This document shows positions 1 through 7,087 of a DNA stretch of 64,000 nucleotides, in pieces; position 1 is the first letter of the stretch, and the number at the start of each line of letters is the position of its first letter. The notes beneath the pieces were generated by a model. That model was given only the letters and a program-made list of their open reading frames with translations. It did no database searches and was not told the origin of the DNA. The position numbers were made by a program, and so were the translations under genes. The stretch comes from Salininema proteolyticum (GTDB lineage: Bacteria; Actinomycetota; Actinomycetes; Mycobacteriales; Micromonosporaceae), in assembly GCF_042685645.1 (NCBI RefSeq), contig NZ_JBHUNX010000001.1, forward strand, positions 4,464,001-4,528,000, read 5' to 3'.

Positions 1-2
1 GT

Positions 3-182
3 ATGACCGGCCTTTTCATCATCTCAGGCGCCCTCGCGCTGGTCCTATTCGCTCTTGCTGCCGCAGTATGCGTCTTGCTTGGGCTCGTGTGGCGGATCTA
101 CCGTCATGCCATGGGCCGAGACTGGTACACACGGCTGATCAGCGATCCGCGCCTGGTGAGGGAGGTCGACCGTGAACGGTAG
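3..182 (+). CDS. small single-pass membrane protein (unknown)
   Basis: This 59-residue ORF starts at an ATG two bases inside the window edge. Residues about 4-31 are one hydrophobic stretch, followed by a positive patch (WRIYRH) and a polar tail, so it looks like a single-pass membrane protein with a cytoplasmic C-terminus. Its stop overlaps the GTG start of the next gene by 11 bp, which suggests coupled translation. I do not recognise a family. The real start could lie upstream of the window, so it may be partial. Confidence 0.55.
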   Translation: MTGLFIISGALALVLFALAAAVCVLLGLVWRIYRHAMGRDWYTRLISDPRLVREVDRER

Positions 183-585
183 CTCTCCTAACCTCGAGCT
201 CGCACCTGGGGCCGAGCCTGTCGGCCAGCATGCGGCCGCCGACGAGGGCGAGTCCCAGTCAATCCGGTTGGCGTCGTTCGAGTTTCTTGGTCGCCTCGTT
301 CAGATCGTGACCACGTCGCCCGGAGAGGCTGACGTGAGCATGATCGATAACGCCGGCCACGGCCATGTCATCGCCTGGGCCAAATGGACCGACGCGGGGT
401 TCCGTCGGCTGGACATGTCGGACGACCCCTATCGCCACAACCTCATCCAGGCCAACTCTCGCCTGCAAACAGACCTTGATCGGCTGGCGCGGATCACGAT
501 CGACGTGTCCCTGTTCGGCACGGCCATGCCTGACGAACTGGTCGACCGAATCGCGATCCATTACCGGCGTCCCCAGCGGCGCTGA
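172..585 (+). CDS. hypothetical protein of the mobile element
   Basis: A 137-residue protein with an acidic, disordered-looking N-terminus (about residues 1-30), then a compact region predicted to be mostly beta strand followed by an amphipathic helix (residues about 90-125). The GTG start lies inside the end of the preceding small membrane gene. No motif is recognisable. It belongs to the left-to-right run of small overlapping genes that ends at the excisionase region, so it is probably element cargo. No signal peptide or membrane segment is seen. Confidence 0.6.
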   Translation: MNGSSPNLELAPGAEPVGQHAAADEGESQSIRLASFEFLGRLVQIVTTSPGEADVSMIDNAGHGHVIAWAKWTDAGFRRLDMSDDPYRHNLIQANSRLQTDLDRLARITIDVSLFGTAMPDELVDRIAIHYRRPQRR

Positions 586-718
586 GCCGCTGGGGACGCC
601 GCTCCTAGACCTTATTCACTCCGTGGGGTGCAGGGGCGGCGGGGAAGTGGCGTGCGTTTTACATGGTCCGCACGGCCGCCGCCCCTGCCTCTCACTCCGT
701 CAAGGGGGAAGCACCGTT

Positions 719-1081
719 ATGAGCCTTATCGACCGGTCACTGGGTGATCATCGGCGCCTGATTGCCGCGATCGACACCGACCGCGGGACCGGGATCCACG
801 TCGTCATCGACACCCGCGATCCCCGGTCCGCCGACCTCTACGAGGTCGACGGCCTGGCGTCCTCGCTGGTGTCGGCCGAGGAGTTCAACACCTACCTCCT
901 GGGGAAAACCGGGCAGATTCGGGACGTCGGCACCGCCCAGGCGACCGTGGACGAGTTCTCACCCCTGATCGTGAGCGCGGAGACGCGGTCCTTGCTTCTC
1001 GATGAGGCTGCGGCCGGGCTTGCCGCATGGCGAGCCCGGCACCACTCCAATCAGACCTATTCACCAGGGCAGACACCATGA
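719..1081 (+). CDS. hypothetical protein of the mobile element
   Basis: A 120-residue protein. The frame is open upstream to 365, but the ATG at 719 is preferred because a GGGGGA ribosome-binding site precedes it and codon usage upstream is shadow-like. The sequence (MSLIDRSLGDHR at the start) is soluble and mixed alpha/beta with no motif I know. Its TGA overlaps the ATG of the next gene (ATGA), marking a translationally coupled operon. Confidence 0.6.
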   Translation: MSLIDRSLGDHRRLIAAIDTDRGTGIHVVIDTRDPRSADLYEVDGLASSLVSAEEFNTYLLGKTGQIRDVGTAQATVDEFSPLIVSAETRSLLLDEAAAGLAAWRARHHSNQTYSPGQTP

Positions 1082-1413
1082 CCAGACCTGAACGCGCCAG
1101 CCGCTACGCCCTCCGACCGGTTCCCGCCGTCGCACGGCGCCTCTGCTCCGGGGTCGTCGCCGGCGGCGAATTCGTCGCCTGGCTCGACGAGCAGACGCGG
1201 ACGGTCTACTTCACCGACCCGGCCGACGAGCAGCACGGGGTCGCGTTCCAAGCGAACTGCGATTTCTGGTTTGAACCGCGCGTGTGGTTCCACCGCGCCG
1301 ACCTCAAGCCCGAGGCCCAAATCGGCGACGTGTGGGAGTACGTCGGCGAAGTCAAGGACGCGGTCGCTCATCTTGTCCGCCCCTACCTAGAACGAAACGA
1401 CGAATACCTATGA
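1078..1413 (+). CDS. hypothetical protein of the mobile element
   Basis: A 111-residue soluble protein with many aromatic residues in the middle (FWFEPRVWFHR), starting at an ATGA overlap with the previous gene and ending in another ATGA overlap with the next. The ATG at 1078 is chosen over upstream in-frame codons because of this coupling. No domain is recognised. Its position between two other small unknown genes suggests a co-expressed cargo cluster. Confidence 0.6.
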   Translation: MTRPERASRYALRPVPAVARRLCSGVVAGGEFVAWLDEQTRTVYFTDPADEQHGVAFQANCDFWFEPRVWFHRADLKPEAQIGDVWEYVGEVKDAVAHLVRPYLERNDEYL

Positions 1414-1682
1414 CCAACACACTCGACCACTCCAACAATCTCGGCTCCGTCGACCTCCTCGGATTCGTGGAACTCGATGTGACCCGCGACGACCACGACA
1501 CAGGGACGCTGTCGTTCAAAGGCGTCGCCACGAACGTGAAAGTCGGAACGTGGGAGCGCCACCCCAACGCCACGGTCACGCTGCAACTGAATCCGGAGGT
1601 TTTGACGGCCACGTTCGGCGCTCTGCCGGATCTCGAAGTTCAGATCGCCGACCTCCTGCGCTCCGCCGCGCCGGCCGCGTAG
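1410..1682 (+). CDS. hypothetical protein of the mobile element
   Basis: A 90-residue protein starting at an ATGA overlap. The sequence alternates hydrophobic and polar residues (VTRDDHDTGTLSFKG, NATVTLQLNPEVL), which predicts a small beta-rich fold with a helical C-terminus ending in Ala-Pro. No catalytic motif is visible. About 140 bp separate it from the next gene, so a new promoter could lie at 1683-1820. Confidence 0.55.
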   Translation: MTNTLDHSNNLGSVDLLGFVELDVTRDDHDTGTLSFKGVATNVKVGTWERHPNATVTLQLNPEVLTATFGALPDLEVQIADLLRSAAPAA

Positions 1683-1820
1683 GCGGCCAACCCGAATTGA
1701 AGCTCCCCGGACGCTGTTCCCATGGCGTCGCTCGCTGGGCGTCCGGGGTCGTGGTGGCGGGTCCTCCCAGACCAATAGTTCGGCCCGCCACCACATCCAC
1801 CCTATCCGGAGGACCACGTC

Positions 1821-2642
1821 ATGAAGACCATCTCCAAGACCACCCTCGTCGACCTCGCCCCCTACAGCACCCGGCCGACGCCGGCGAAAATCATCTACGA
1901 CCAGGCCGGATCCGGCGACCACCTCGTCATCTGCGTCCACGGGCTCGGCCTCGACCGTTCCCAGTTCGCCAACGTCCTCGCCGGCACCACGCCCACCTAT
2001 ACGACGCTCGCTGTCGACCTCCCCGGACACGGGGCCTCGCCCCGTCTCGATGAGCCGGAGTCGATCCTCACCGTCTACGCCAACATCGTCCGCGGCCTGA
2101 CCGTGAACTGGGTCCCGAAACGGCTCACCCTCGTCGGCGCCGGCATGGGGTACGCCGTGGCCGCCGGGGCCTCCCGGCGCCGCAGCGACGGCGAGGCCGC
2201 CATACCGTCGCGGGTCATCTCGATCGAGGGCAATGTCTACGGTGAAGACTGCGCCGCCATATCCCGGCGTGTCTCTGGGACCGACGTCGACGACTACCTC
2301 TCCTACGACCACGACAAAATCGGCCTCGACCTCGCCGCGTCCCTTGACCCGGCCGACCGCCACCGTGCCCGTACCTGGCCCGACGCCGACCCCCTCACCC
2401 TCCACGCCGCCGCCTCGCAATTGGTCGACTGGTGCGACGACGAGTTCCTCCGCCGCGAGACCGAACGCGTCTGCCCCGCCTACCTCCACGGCGAACACGG
2501 ACAGCCCTCCCCGCCGGGCGTGCGCCGGTTCTACTCCGACGTCCACACTGTGCCCCAAGCCGGGCACGCCCCGCTCACCGAACAACCCCGCTATGCAACA
2601 CCCCTGGTCTGGCAGGCCATTCGCCAGGCTTGGACGATCTGA
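1821..2642 (+). CDS. alpha/beta-hydrolase-fold protein lacking the nucleophile serine
   Basis: The 273-residue protein has the layout of an alpha/beta hydrolase: an HG oxyanion segment (CVHGLGLD, residues about 38-45), the DLPGHGAS loop (about 66-73) and a late histidine in the context QAGHAP. The nucleophile elbow, normally G-x-S-x-G, reads GAGMG (residues 106-110), so the serine position is Gly108. It may be catalytically dead, a binding protein, or degenerate. A GGAGG site precedes the ATG. It is followed by the RNA ligase gene 13 bp downstream, so the two are probably co-transcribed. Confidence 0.75.
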   Translation: MKTISKTTLVDLAPYSTRPTPAKIIYDQAGSGDHLVICVHGLGLDRSQFANVLAGTTPTYTTLAVDLPGHGASPRLDEPESILTVYANIVRGLTVNWVPKRLTLVGAGMGYAVAAGASRRRSDGEAAIPSRVISIEGNVYGEDCAAISRRVSGTDVDDYLSYDHDKIGLDLAASLDPADRHRARTWPDADPLTLHAAASQLVDWCDDEFLRRETERVCPAYLHGEHGQPSPPGVRRFYSDVHTVPQAGHAPLTEQPRYATPLVWQAIRQAWTI

Positions 2643-2655
2643 AAGGACAGAGGCC

Positions 2656-3492
2656 ATGGACAGCACGACTCGCGACTGGATGGGCCGAGTCAACTCGGCC
2701 ACCAAATACCCGAGCATCCCCTATTACCACGAGATGGACGACCGCGGCCGGTACACCGACGTCGTCGCCACCCCACTCAGAACCGACCTCTCGCGCTTGG
2801 TCTGCACTGAGAAAGTCGACGGGACCAACGCGAGGATCATCATCCACCCGGGCGGTGACTGGCAGATCGGCTCCCGCACCGAACTCCTGGCAGCTAAAGG
2901 AGACCGCCTCTACAACCCGCATGAGGGCATCGCCGGCCACCTCATCGACCAGGCCGAAACCGTGGTGGAGGCGGTCCGCGATTCCGTCGGTTCTGTCCAC
3001 GCCGCCCACAAAGTGACCGTGGTCTACCTCGAGGTGTATGGGCTCGGTATCGGGGCCGGGTGGCGCAACTACACCGGCGACAAGCACGCCGGCGGCGCAC
3101 GGATCTTCGATATCGCCTCGTTCGAGCAAGACATCCTCCTGAAGAACCGCGAAGAGATTGCGGAGCTCCGCGGCGATACCGGCCGGCACCTCCACTGGGC
3201 TACCGTCGACCGCCTCGCCACCCTCACCGAAGCATTGCCGTTCGACATGGTCCCCGAGATTGAACTGCCGTCACTGCCTCCGGCGGGCTGGCGGGAGACC
3301 GAGGAATGGTTGCAGGAGCTCGTCCCGTCCACTCACGTCGCGCTCGACGGCGGCGCGAAGGGCCGGCCCGAAGGGGTTGTGATCCGTCATCGTGACAGGT
3401 CCACGATCACCAAATTGCGTCTTAAGGAGTACGCGGCAACTCGTAGGCGCCTGGCCGACGAGGACGGGAAGCGAGACCGTGCCAAAGCCTAG
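2656..3492 (+). CDS. Rnl2-type RNA ligase family nucleotidyltransferase
   Basis: A 278-residue protein carrying the covalent nucleotidyltransferase motifs in order: motif I EKVDGTN with predicted AMP-accepting Lys53, motif III YLEVYG, motif IV EGVVIR, and motif V TKLRLKEY near the C-terminus. This matches the RNA ligase / Rnl2 family (PF09414), whose members seal RNA nicks after lysine adenylylation. The ATG at 2656 follows a GAAAGGACAGAGG ribosome-binding stretch. Such ligases are common phage and mobile-element cargo, used for RNA repair. A DNA substrate cannot be excluded. The next gene starts inside its 3' end. Confidence 0.85.
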   Translation: MDSTTRDWMGRVNSATKYPSIPYYHEMDDRGRYTDVVATPLRTDLSRLVCTEKVDGTNARIIIHPGGDWQIGSRTELLAAKGDRLYNPHEGIAGHLIDQAETVVEAVRDSVGSVHAAHKVTVVYLEVYGLGIGAGWRNYTGDKHAGGARIFDIASFEQDILLKNREEIAELRGDTGRHLHWATVDRLATLTEALPFDMVPEIELPSLPPAGWRETEEWLQELVPSTHVALDGGAKGRPEGVVIRHRDRSTITKLRLKEYAATRRRLADEDGKRDRAKA

Positions 3493-3826
3493 AACTCCTA
3501 TCCCGCAACAGCACGTCATCGGAGTCATCGCCACGACCTGCGGGCCGGTGGCTATCCTCCATTACGGGTCAGATGCGGAAGCGGGATCCCTGATTCTCGC
3601 GGACGCCTCCGGCGCCCGCGGTGTACCAATCGGCACGTTCGCGTGCACCGGACGCCACCGCGTGAGCATCCGGCTCACCTCCCGATGGCCGGGCCACTCC
3701 ACCGCCTCCGCACTGCGCTGGCGACACGACATCCTCCGCGCGGTCAGGCTCTTCCGCCAGCGTGAACAAAAAGCACGATACGCACTAACAGCGAAAACCG
3801 CGAAGCCTCGCCTCCGTGCAGGGTAG
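3479..3826 (+). CDS. hypothetical basic protein of the mobile element
   Basis: A 115-residue protein whose GTG start overlaps the end of the RNA ligase gene by 14 bp. The N-terminal half (HVIGVIATTCGPVAILHYG) is hydrophobic and beta-like. The C-terminal third is strongly basic (RWRHDILRAVRLFRQREQ and a KTAKPRLRAG tail), consistent with nucleic-acid binding. No family is recognised. A strong hairpin lies just downstream and ends the operon before the convergent excisionase gene. Confidence 0.6.
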   Translation: MPKPRTPIPQQHVIGVIATTCGPVAILHYGSDAEAGSLILADASGARGVPIGTFACTGRHRVSIRLTSRWPGHSTASALRWRHDILRAVRLFRQREQKARYALTAKTAKPRLRAG

Positions 3827-3831
3827 CCACA

Positions 3832-3855
3832 AGGGGCGGGCTCGTGCCCGCCCCT
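3832..3855. terminator. bidirectional hairpin terminator
   Basis: A perfect 10-bp GC stem (AGGGGCGGGC / GCCCGCCCCT) with a TCGT loop sits between two convergent genes. There is no long T-run, but position and stability fit a shared terminator. Confidence 0.6.
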
Positions 3856-3865
3856 GAAGTCACCA

Positions 3866-4111
3866 TCACGCCGCCGGCCGGCGGCCGGCGACCGTGGCAT
3901 GGGTATTCATCTCCACCCACGCCGCCACGTCCGCAGGGTGATAGCGGATCCCGCCCACCGCGCGCACCCACGGCGGCCCGATGCCGCCCCTCCGCCACCG
4001 CCGCAACGTACTCACCGACACCCGCAACCGCACCGCCACCTCCTGATCCATCAACAACTCCACAACATCAGAACCACTGCCCTGCAACCGCATCGCCTCC
4101 CACCTGGACAC
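3866..4111 (-). CDS. excisionase-like MerR-type HTH protein
   Basis: An 81-residue protein with a winged helix-turn-helix of the MerR/excisionase (HTH_17) type: LLMDQEVAVRLRVSVSTLRRW is followed by the wing GGIRYHPADVAAWVE. Small proteins of this kind act as recombination directionality factors or repressors in actinobacterial integrative elements. It lies between the cargo operon and the serine recombinase, transcribed away from the recombinase. Two 17-bp direct repeats lie just upstream of its start and are candidate binding sites. Confidence 0.8.
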   Translation of the reverse strand: MSRWEAMRLQGSGSDVVELLMDQEVAVRLRVSVSTLRRWRRGGIGPPWVRAVGGIRYHPADVAAWVEMNTHATVAGRRPAA

Positions 4112-4121
4112 TCAGACAGTT

Positions 4122-4168
4122 TGTGCAAATCAAGAAACTAGTCTACCATGGTGTGCAAATCAAGAAAC
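4122..4168. repeat. 17-bp direct repeats between xis-like and integrase genes
   Basis: TGTGCAAATCAAGAAAC occurs perfectly at 4122-4138 and 4152-4168, a 30-bp period (about three helical turns). The repeats are AT-rich against a GC-rich background and lie in the divergent promoter region between the excisionase-like gene and the integrase operon. Same-face spacing suggests operator sites for the HTH protein. Confidence 0.8.
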
Positions 4169-4190
4169 CCTGTTGAGGAGGCCCACCCCT

Positions 4191-4325
4191 TTGTCGCCCC
4201 GCATCCCTCACGCGTTCACCATCCACGGACCCCGCCGCGAGGACCTCGACCTCGACGGGCTCGCCCTGTTCCTCAAGATGATCAACGAAGAGGAGAACCC
4301 GAACCACGATGCAGACCATGCTTAA
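4191..4325 (+). CDS. 44-residue leader protein upstream of the integrase
   Basis: A TTG-initiated ORF of 44 residues (ending EEENPNHDADHA) preceded by a good GAGGAGG site nine bases upstream. Its 3' end overlaps the integrase start by 17 bp, so it may couple integrase translation. It is acidic in the C-terminal half and has no known domain. It could be a small regulatory protein or only a coupling leader. Confidence 0.4.
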   Translation: MSPRIPHAFTIHGPRREDLDLDGLALFLKMINEEENPNHDADHA

Positions 4326-6159
4326 ACCACGGCTCGACCTGGACGAGGAGTACCTTGTCGGGTTCACGCCCTACGACTACGATCCCGACGCGCCGGTCAC
4401 CCGCGCCGGCGTCCCGGTCAAGGGCTACGGCGTCGCACTGCTGCGCGTGTCGACTAAGAAGCAATTGCAGACCGGCGCCGACGAAGAAGGCGAGTCGATC
4501 AAGACTCAGCGCACCACGAACATGGAAGCCGCGGCCCGGGAAGGGATCATGCTCGTCGGCGAGTACCTCGAGCCAGGCGATTCGGGAACGAAGATCGCCA
4601 AGAGGCCAACATTCCGCAGCCTCCTCAAACGCATCAAGACCATCAAAGACCTCCAGTACGTAGTCATTTGGCGTCGGAACCGAGTCTTCCGGAACATGGA
4701 AGAAGCCTCGGTGGTGCGGCTCGACTTCCGCAAGCGGGGCGTCACCCTGTTCTCGGCGACCGACCACACCGACGAGAACACCGCGGCCGGGCGCCTCCAG
4801 GCGAACATGATCGACGCGTTCAACGCCTACCAGTCCGAGTCCTACGGCGAGGACGTCAGAGACAAGATGCTCGGCAAGGCCCGGCGCGGCGGCATGCCCG
4901 GCCGCGCCAAAATCGGGTACCTCAACGCCCGAGCGGTCAACCCCTTCGGCAAGGAGTACCCGATCGTCGAAGTCGACCCGGAACGGGCACCGAAGATTCG
5001 CGCTCTGTTCTGGGAGTTCGCCACCGGCCGCTACTCCCTCACCAAGGCCCACGCCTACGCCCGTGACGTCATCAAGCTCAGGAACCGCCCCAACGCCAAG
5101 TACCCGCTCGGATCCGTCGTCTCCCGCGCACAGATCGGACGGATCCTCCGGGACCAGACCTACATCGGTCTCGTCGTCTACAAAGGCGAGGCCTACGACG
5201 GCGAGCACGAGGCGATCGTGGACGCCGAGACGTTCAACCGGGTCCAAGAGGTCCTCGACCTCAAACGTCGCGGCACCCGCTCCCGCAAGTGGGACCACTA
5301 CCTCAAAGGCCTGCTGCGGTGCGGGAAATGCCGCAACCGGTTCGTTTTGGAGACTCCGAAGTCGAAAACAGGGCGAATCTACATGTACTTCCGGTGTATG
5401 GGCCGCCAAAACCACGAATGCGACATGCCCTCGGTGCCCGTCCAGGTCGTGGAGAAGCTCGTAGAACAGCACTACCATTCGATCCGGCTCACCGCGGCGG
5501 AGACCGAAGGGCTCCGCTCCCGCCTCGACACCGCCGTGGCGAAGCACGAAGAGATCAAGACCGCGACCCGCAAAGAGATCAAGAAGGAGCTCACGAAACT
5601 CAAGAACAGCGAGAAGCAGTACGTCGACCTTCTCGGGCACCCCGACTGGCCGGCCGATCTCCTCACCGAGAAACTCACGAAAATCAAGGCGGAGAAAGCC
5701 GGCCTACTCCAGCGACTCGAGAACGTCGCCCAGGAAGCCTACGACGCCGCCGCCGCGAGAGTGCGCCGGCTCATCGACGTGTTCGCCGACCCCTACCGGC
5801 TCTACCGAGGGCTCGAGGAGGCCGACCGCAAGCAGCTGAACAGCCTCATGTTCGAAGACCTCTTCATTGACAACTCCGGGCCGCAAGCAGTCGTCACCGC
5901 CAGCTCCACGGCCACGGCAGTGAAGCCGTTCGCTGAGTTCGCCAGCTCCCAGACATGGGAGGACCAAAACAAGAAACCCCCGACACCTTCAGGTGTCAGG
6001 GGTTCAAATAAGACGTCTATGGCGGTCCTGACGGGATTTGAACCCGCGACCTCCACCTTGACAGGGTGGCGAGCACTCCTAACTGCTCCACAGGACCATA
6101 TGTTCACCTTGCGGTGTTTTTTCGCGAAGGCGGCTTGCCTTGCGACCCATTATTTATAG
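4309..6159 (+). CDS. large serine recombinase (integrase) of the mobile element
   Basis: Site-specific recombinase of the large serine family. The N-terminal resolvase domain (about residues 38-190) has the catalytic Ser48 in LLRVSTKKQ with Arg46, and further arginines in VIWRRNRVFRN. A recombinase domain follows (about 200-330), then a zinc ribbon (CGKC ... C ... C, about 345-385) and a long Lys/Glu coiled coil (about 400-490). The natural end is probably near residue 550. From there the frame runs on through a tRNA terminator and the antisense of tRNA-Asp, giving a spurious-looking tail (SMAVLTGFEPATSTLTGW). A GAGGAG site precedes the ATG. Confidence 0.93.
   Translation: MQTMLKPRLDLDEEYLVGFTPYDYDPDAPVTRAGVPVKGYGVALLRVSTKKQLQTGADEEGESIKTQRTTNMEAAAREGIMLVGEYLEPGDSGTKIAKRPTFRSLLKRIKTIKDLQYVVIWRRNRVFRNMEEASVVRLDFRKRGVTLFSATDHTDENTAAGRLQANMIDAFNAYQSESYGEDVRDKMLGKARRGGMPGRAKIGYLNARAVNPFGKEYPIVEVDPERAPKIRALFWEFATGRYSLTKAHAYARDVIKLRNRPNAKYPLGSVVSRAQIGRILRDQTYIGLVVYKGEAYDGEHEAIVDAETFNRVQEVLDLKRRGTRSRKWDHYLKGLLRCGKCRNRFVLETPKSKTGRIYMYFRCMGRQNHECDMPSVPVQVVEKLVEQHYHSIRLTAAETEGLRSRLDTAVAKHEEIKTATRKEIKKELTKLKNSEKQYVDLLGHPDWPADLLTEKLTKIKAEKAGLLQRLENVAQEAYDAAAARVRRLIDVFADPYRLYRGLEEADRKQLNSLMFEDLFIDNSGPQAVVTASSTATAVKPFAEFASSQTWEDQNKKPPTPSGVRGSNKTSMAVLTGFEPATSTLTGWRALLTAPQDHMFTLRCFFAKAACLATHYL
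5965..6003 (-). terminator. rho-independent terminator of tRNA-Asp (minus copy)
   Basis: Read on the minus strand, a GGGG...CCCC stem containing GACACC/GGTGTC with a four-base loop is followed by a T-rich run (TTTCTTGTTTT). It sits 20 bp past the tRNA 3' end, inside the integrase reading frame. Confidence 0.8.
6023..6097 (-). tRNA. tRNA-Asp (GTC)
   Basis: The 75-nt sequence folds as a full cloverleaf: acceptor GGTCCTG/CAGGACC, D-arm GAGC/GCTC, anticodon stem CCACC/GGTGG with loop CTGTCAA (anticodon GTC), and T-loop TTCAAAT. The CCA end is not encoded. It is identical to the plus-strand copy at 6396-6470. Its 3' end faces the integrase, which is the usual geometry when an element inserts at a tRNA 3' end. 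Confidence 0.95.
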
Positions 6160-6395
6160 CAAGCCCCTTCCTGTGCCCTGCGTCTCCCCTCGGTTTTTCG
6201 CCGAATACGGCTTCTACCAGTAATTCCAGTCACTCGTCGGATTCGCGGACTCGGTGCCATCGCGGGCTTCCGCGGCCTCTGCCTGGGATTCCTTCGGGGG
6301 GCTAAGGCGGCGGTCACAGAGACCCCTCTATCGGCCCATGCAGAGGTCTGGTATAAATGATGAAGCGCGTCAGCGCCACGCAGAGAAATCTGTCT
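6098..6395. other. divergent intergenic region between the two tRNA-Asp genes
   Basis: No gene is supported. A TATAAA box occurs 5' of each tRNA: on the minus strand at 6153-6158 (56 nt upstream of that tRNA) and on the plus strand at 6352-6357 (39 nt upstream). Both are plausible -10 elements, but I see no convincing -35. Confidence 0.5.
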
Positions 6396-6470
6396 GGTCC
6401 TGTGGAGCAGTTAGGAGTGCTCGCCACCCTGTCAAGGTGGAGGTCGCGGGTTCAAATCCCGTCAGGACCG
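6396..6470 (+). tRNA. tRNA-Asp (GTC)
   Basis: This is the second, identical 75-nt tRNA-Asp with anticodon GTC and no encoded CCA. It is transcribed away from the minus-strand copy and followed by its own rho-independent terminator of different sequence, so both copies look like intact transcription units. Confidence 0.95.
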
Positions 6471-6480
6471 CCGAACAGTG

Positions 6481-6520
6481 AAAACCCGCGATCCCAATGG
6501 GGTCGCGGGTTTTCTGTTTT
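6481..6520 (+). terminator. rho-independent terminator of tRNA-Asp (plus copy)
   Basis: AACCCGCGATCCC pairs with GGGTCGCGGGTT across an AATG loop and is followed by TTCTGTTTTC, ten bases after the tRNA. Confidence 0.85.
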
Positions 6521-6670
6521 CTTCCCGCCGTCCGGGGACTCCACCGGATATCCCCCATCGTCACCGTTCCCACCTGGGACGCCATTGGCGTGTGCCGGGT
6601 ACGCTCTGCGTGTTGACCACCCCGCCCCACCCCTTCTGCGCCCACCCCGGCTGGAAAGGAACCTCTGCCC

Positions 6671-7087
6671 ATGGCCGACACCCTGAAAATCGACCCCGAC
6701 GCTGTGGAGGCGGCCGCGGAGAGCGTCCGCTCCGTGGCCGAAGAACTCCAGGAGGACAGCCTGAAGACCACCTCCGACACGTCCAACGAACTGGCCGGAA
6801 TCGACATCGGTCAGTTCGCCTTCCGGGAGGGGCTGACGGCGGCGACGTCCTTCTGGTCCCGGCGGACGGCGGGCTTCGGCGAACGCCTCGTCGACGGCGC
6901 CGAGTTCATGGAGGCGAACGCGGCCAAGGCCCGCGAGATCGACGAAGACTCCGCGCAGGACTTCGTCGAGCTGGAGGGCGCGCTCGCGGTGGGGGAATAC
7001 CGCCGCGACGACTATTACGAGGCCACCGGCGCCGAGCGTCCCGCGCCGGCGCGCCCGGCCGACGGCGGGAGCGTGCCGGTCCGATGA
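6671..7087 (+). CDS. WXG100-like small helical protein
   Basis: A 138-residue acidic, alpha-helical protein (LKIDPDAVEAAAESVRSVAEEL ... FREGLTAATSFWSRR ... MEANAAKAREIDEDSA). The helix - aromatic turn - helix pattern resembles ESAT-6/WXG100 family proteins exported by type VII secretion, although no exact WXG triplet is present. A GGAAAGGA ribosome-binding site precedes the ATG. It overlaps the DUF1023 gene by an ATGA, so it is probably its co-exported partner or chaperone. Confidence 0.65.
   Translation: MADTLKIDPDAVEAAAESVRSVAEELQEDSLKTTSDTSNELAGIDIGQFAFREGLTAATSFWSRRTAGFGERLVDGAEFMEANAAKAREIDEDSAQDFVELEGALAVGEYRRDDYYEATGAERPAPARPADGGSVPVR

Larger units (their letters stand above)
6021..6472. 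repeat. 77-bp perfect inverted repeat formed by the two tRNA-Asp genes
   Basis: Positions 6021-6097 and 6396-6472 are exact reverse complements, including the two bases past the discriminator. The identity stops at the tRNA boundaries. The terminators and upstream regions differ. Confidence 0.9.

Noticed and set aside
1383..2717. 444-codon minus-strand ORF
   Set aside because: Antisense to well-supported genes, Gly/Val/Arg-rich shadow composition, no motif.
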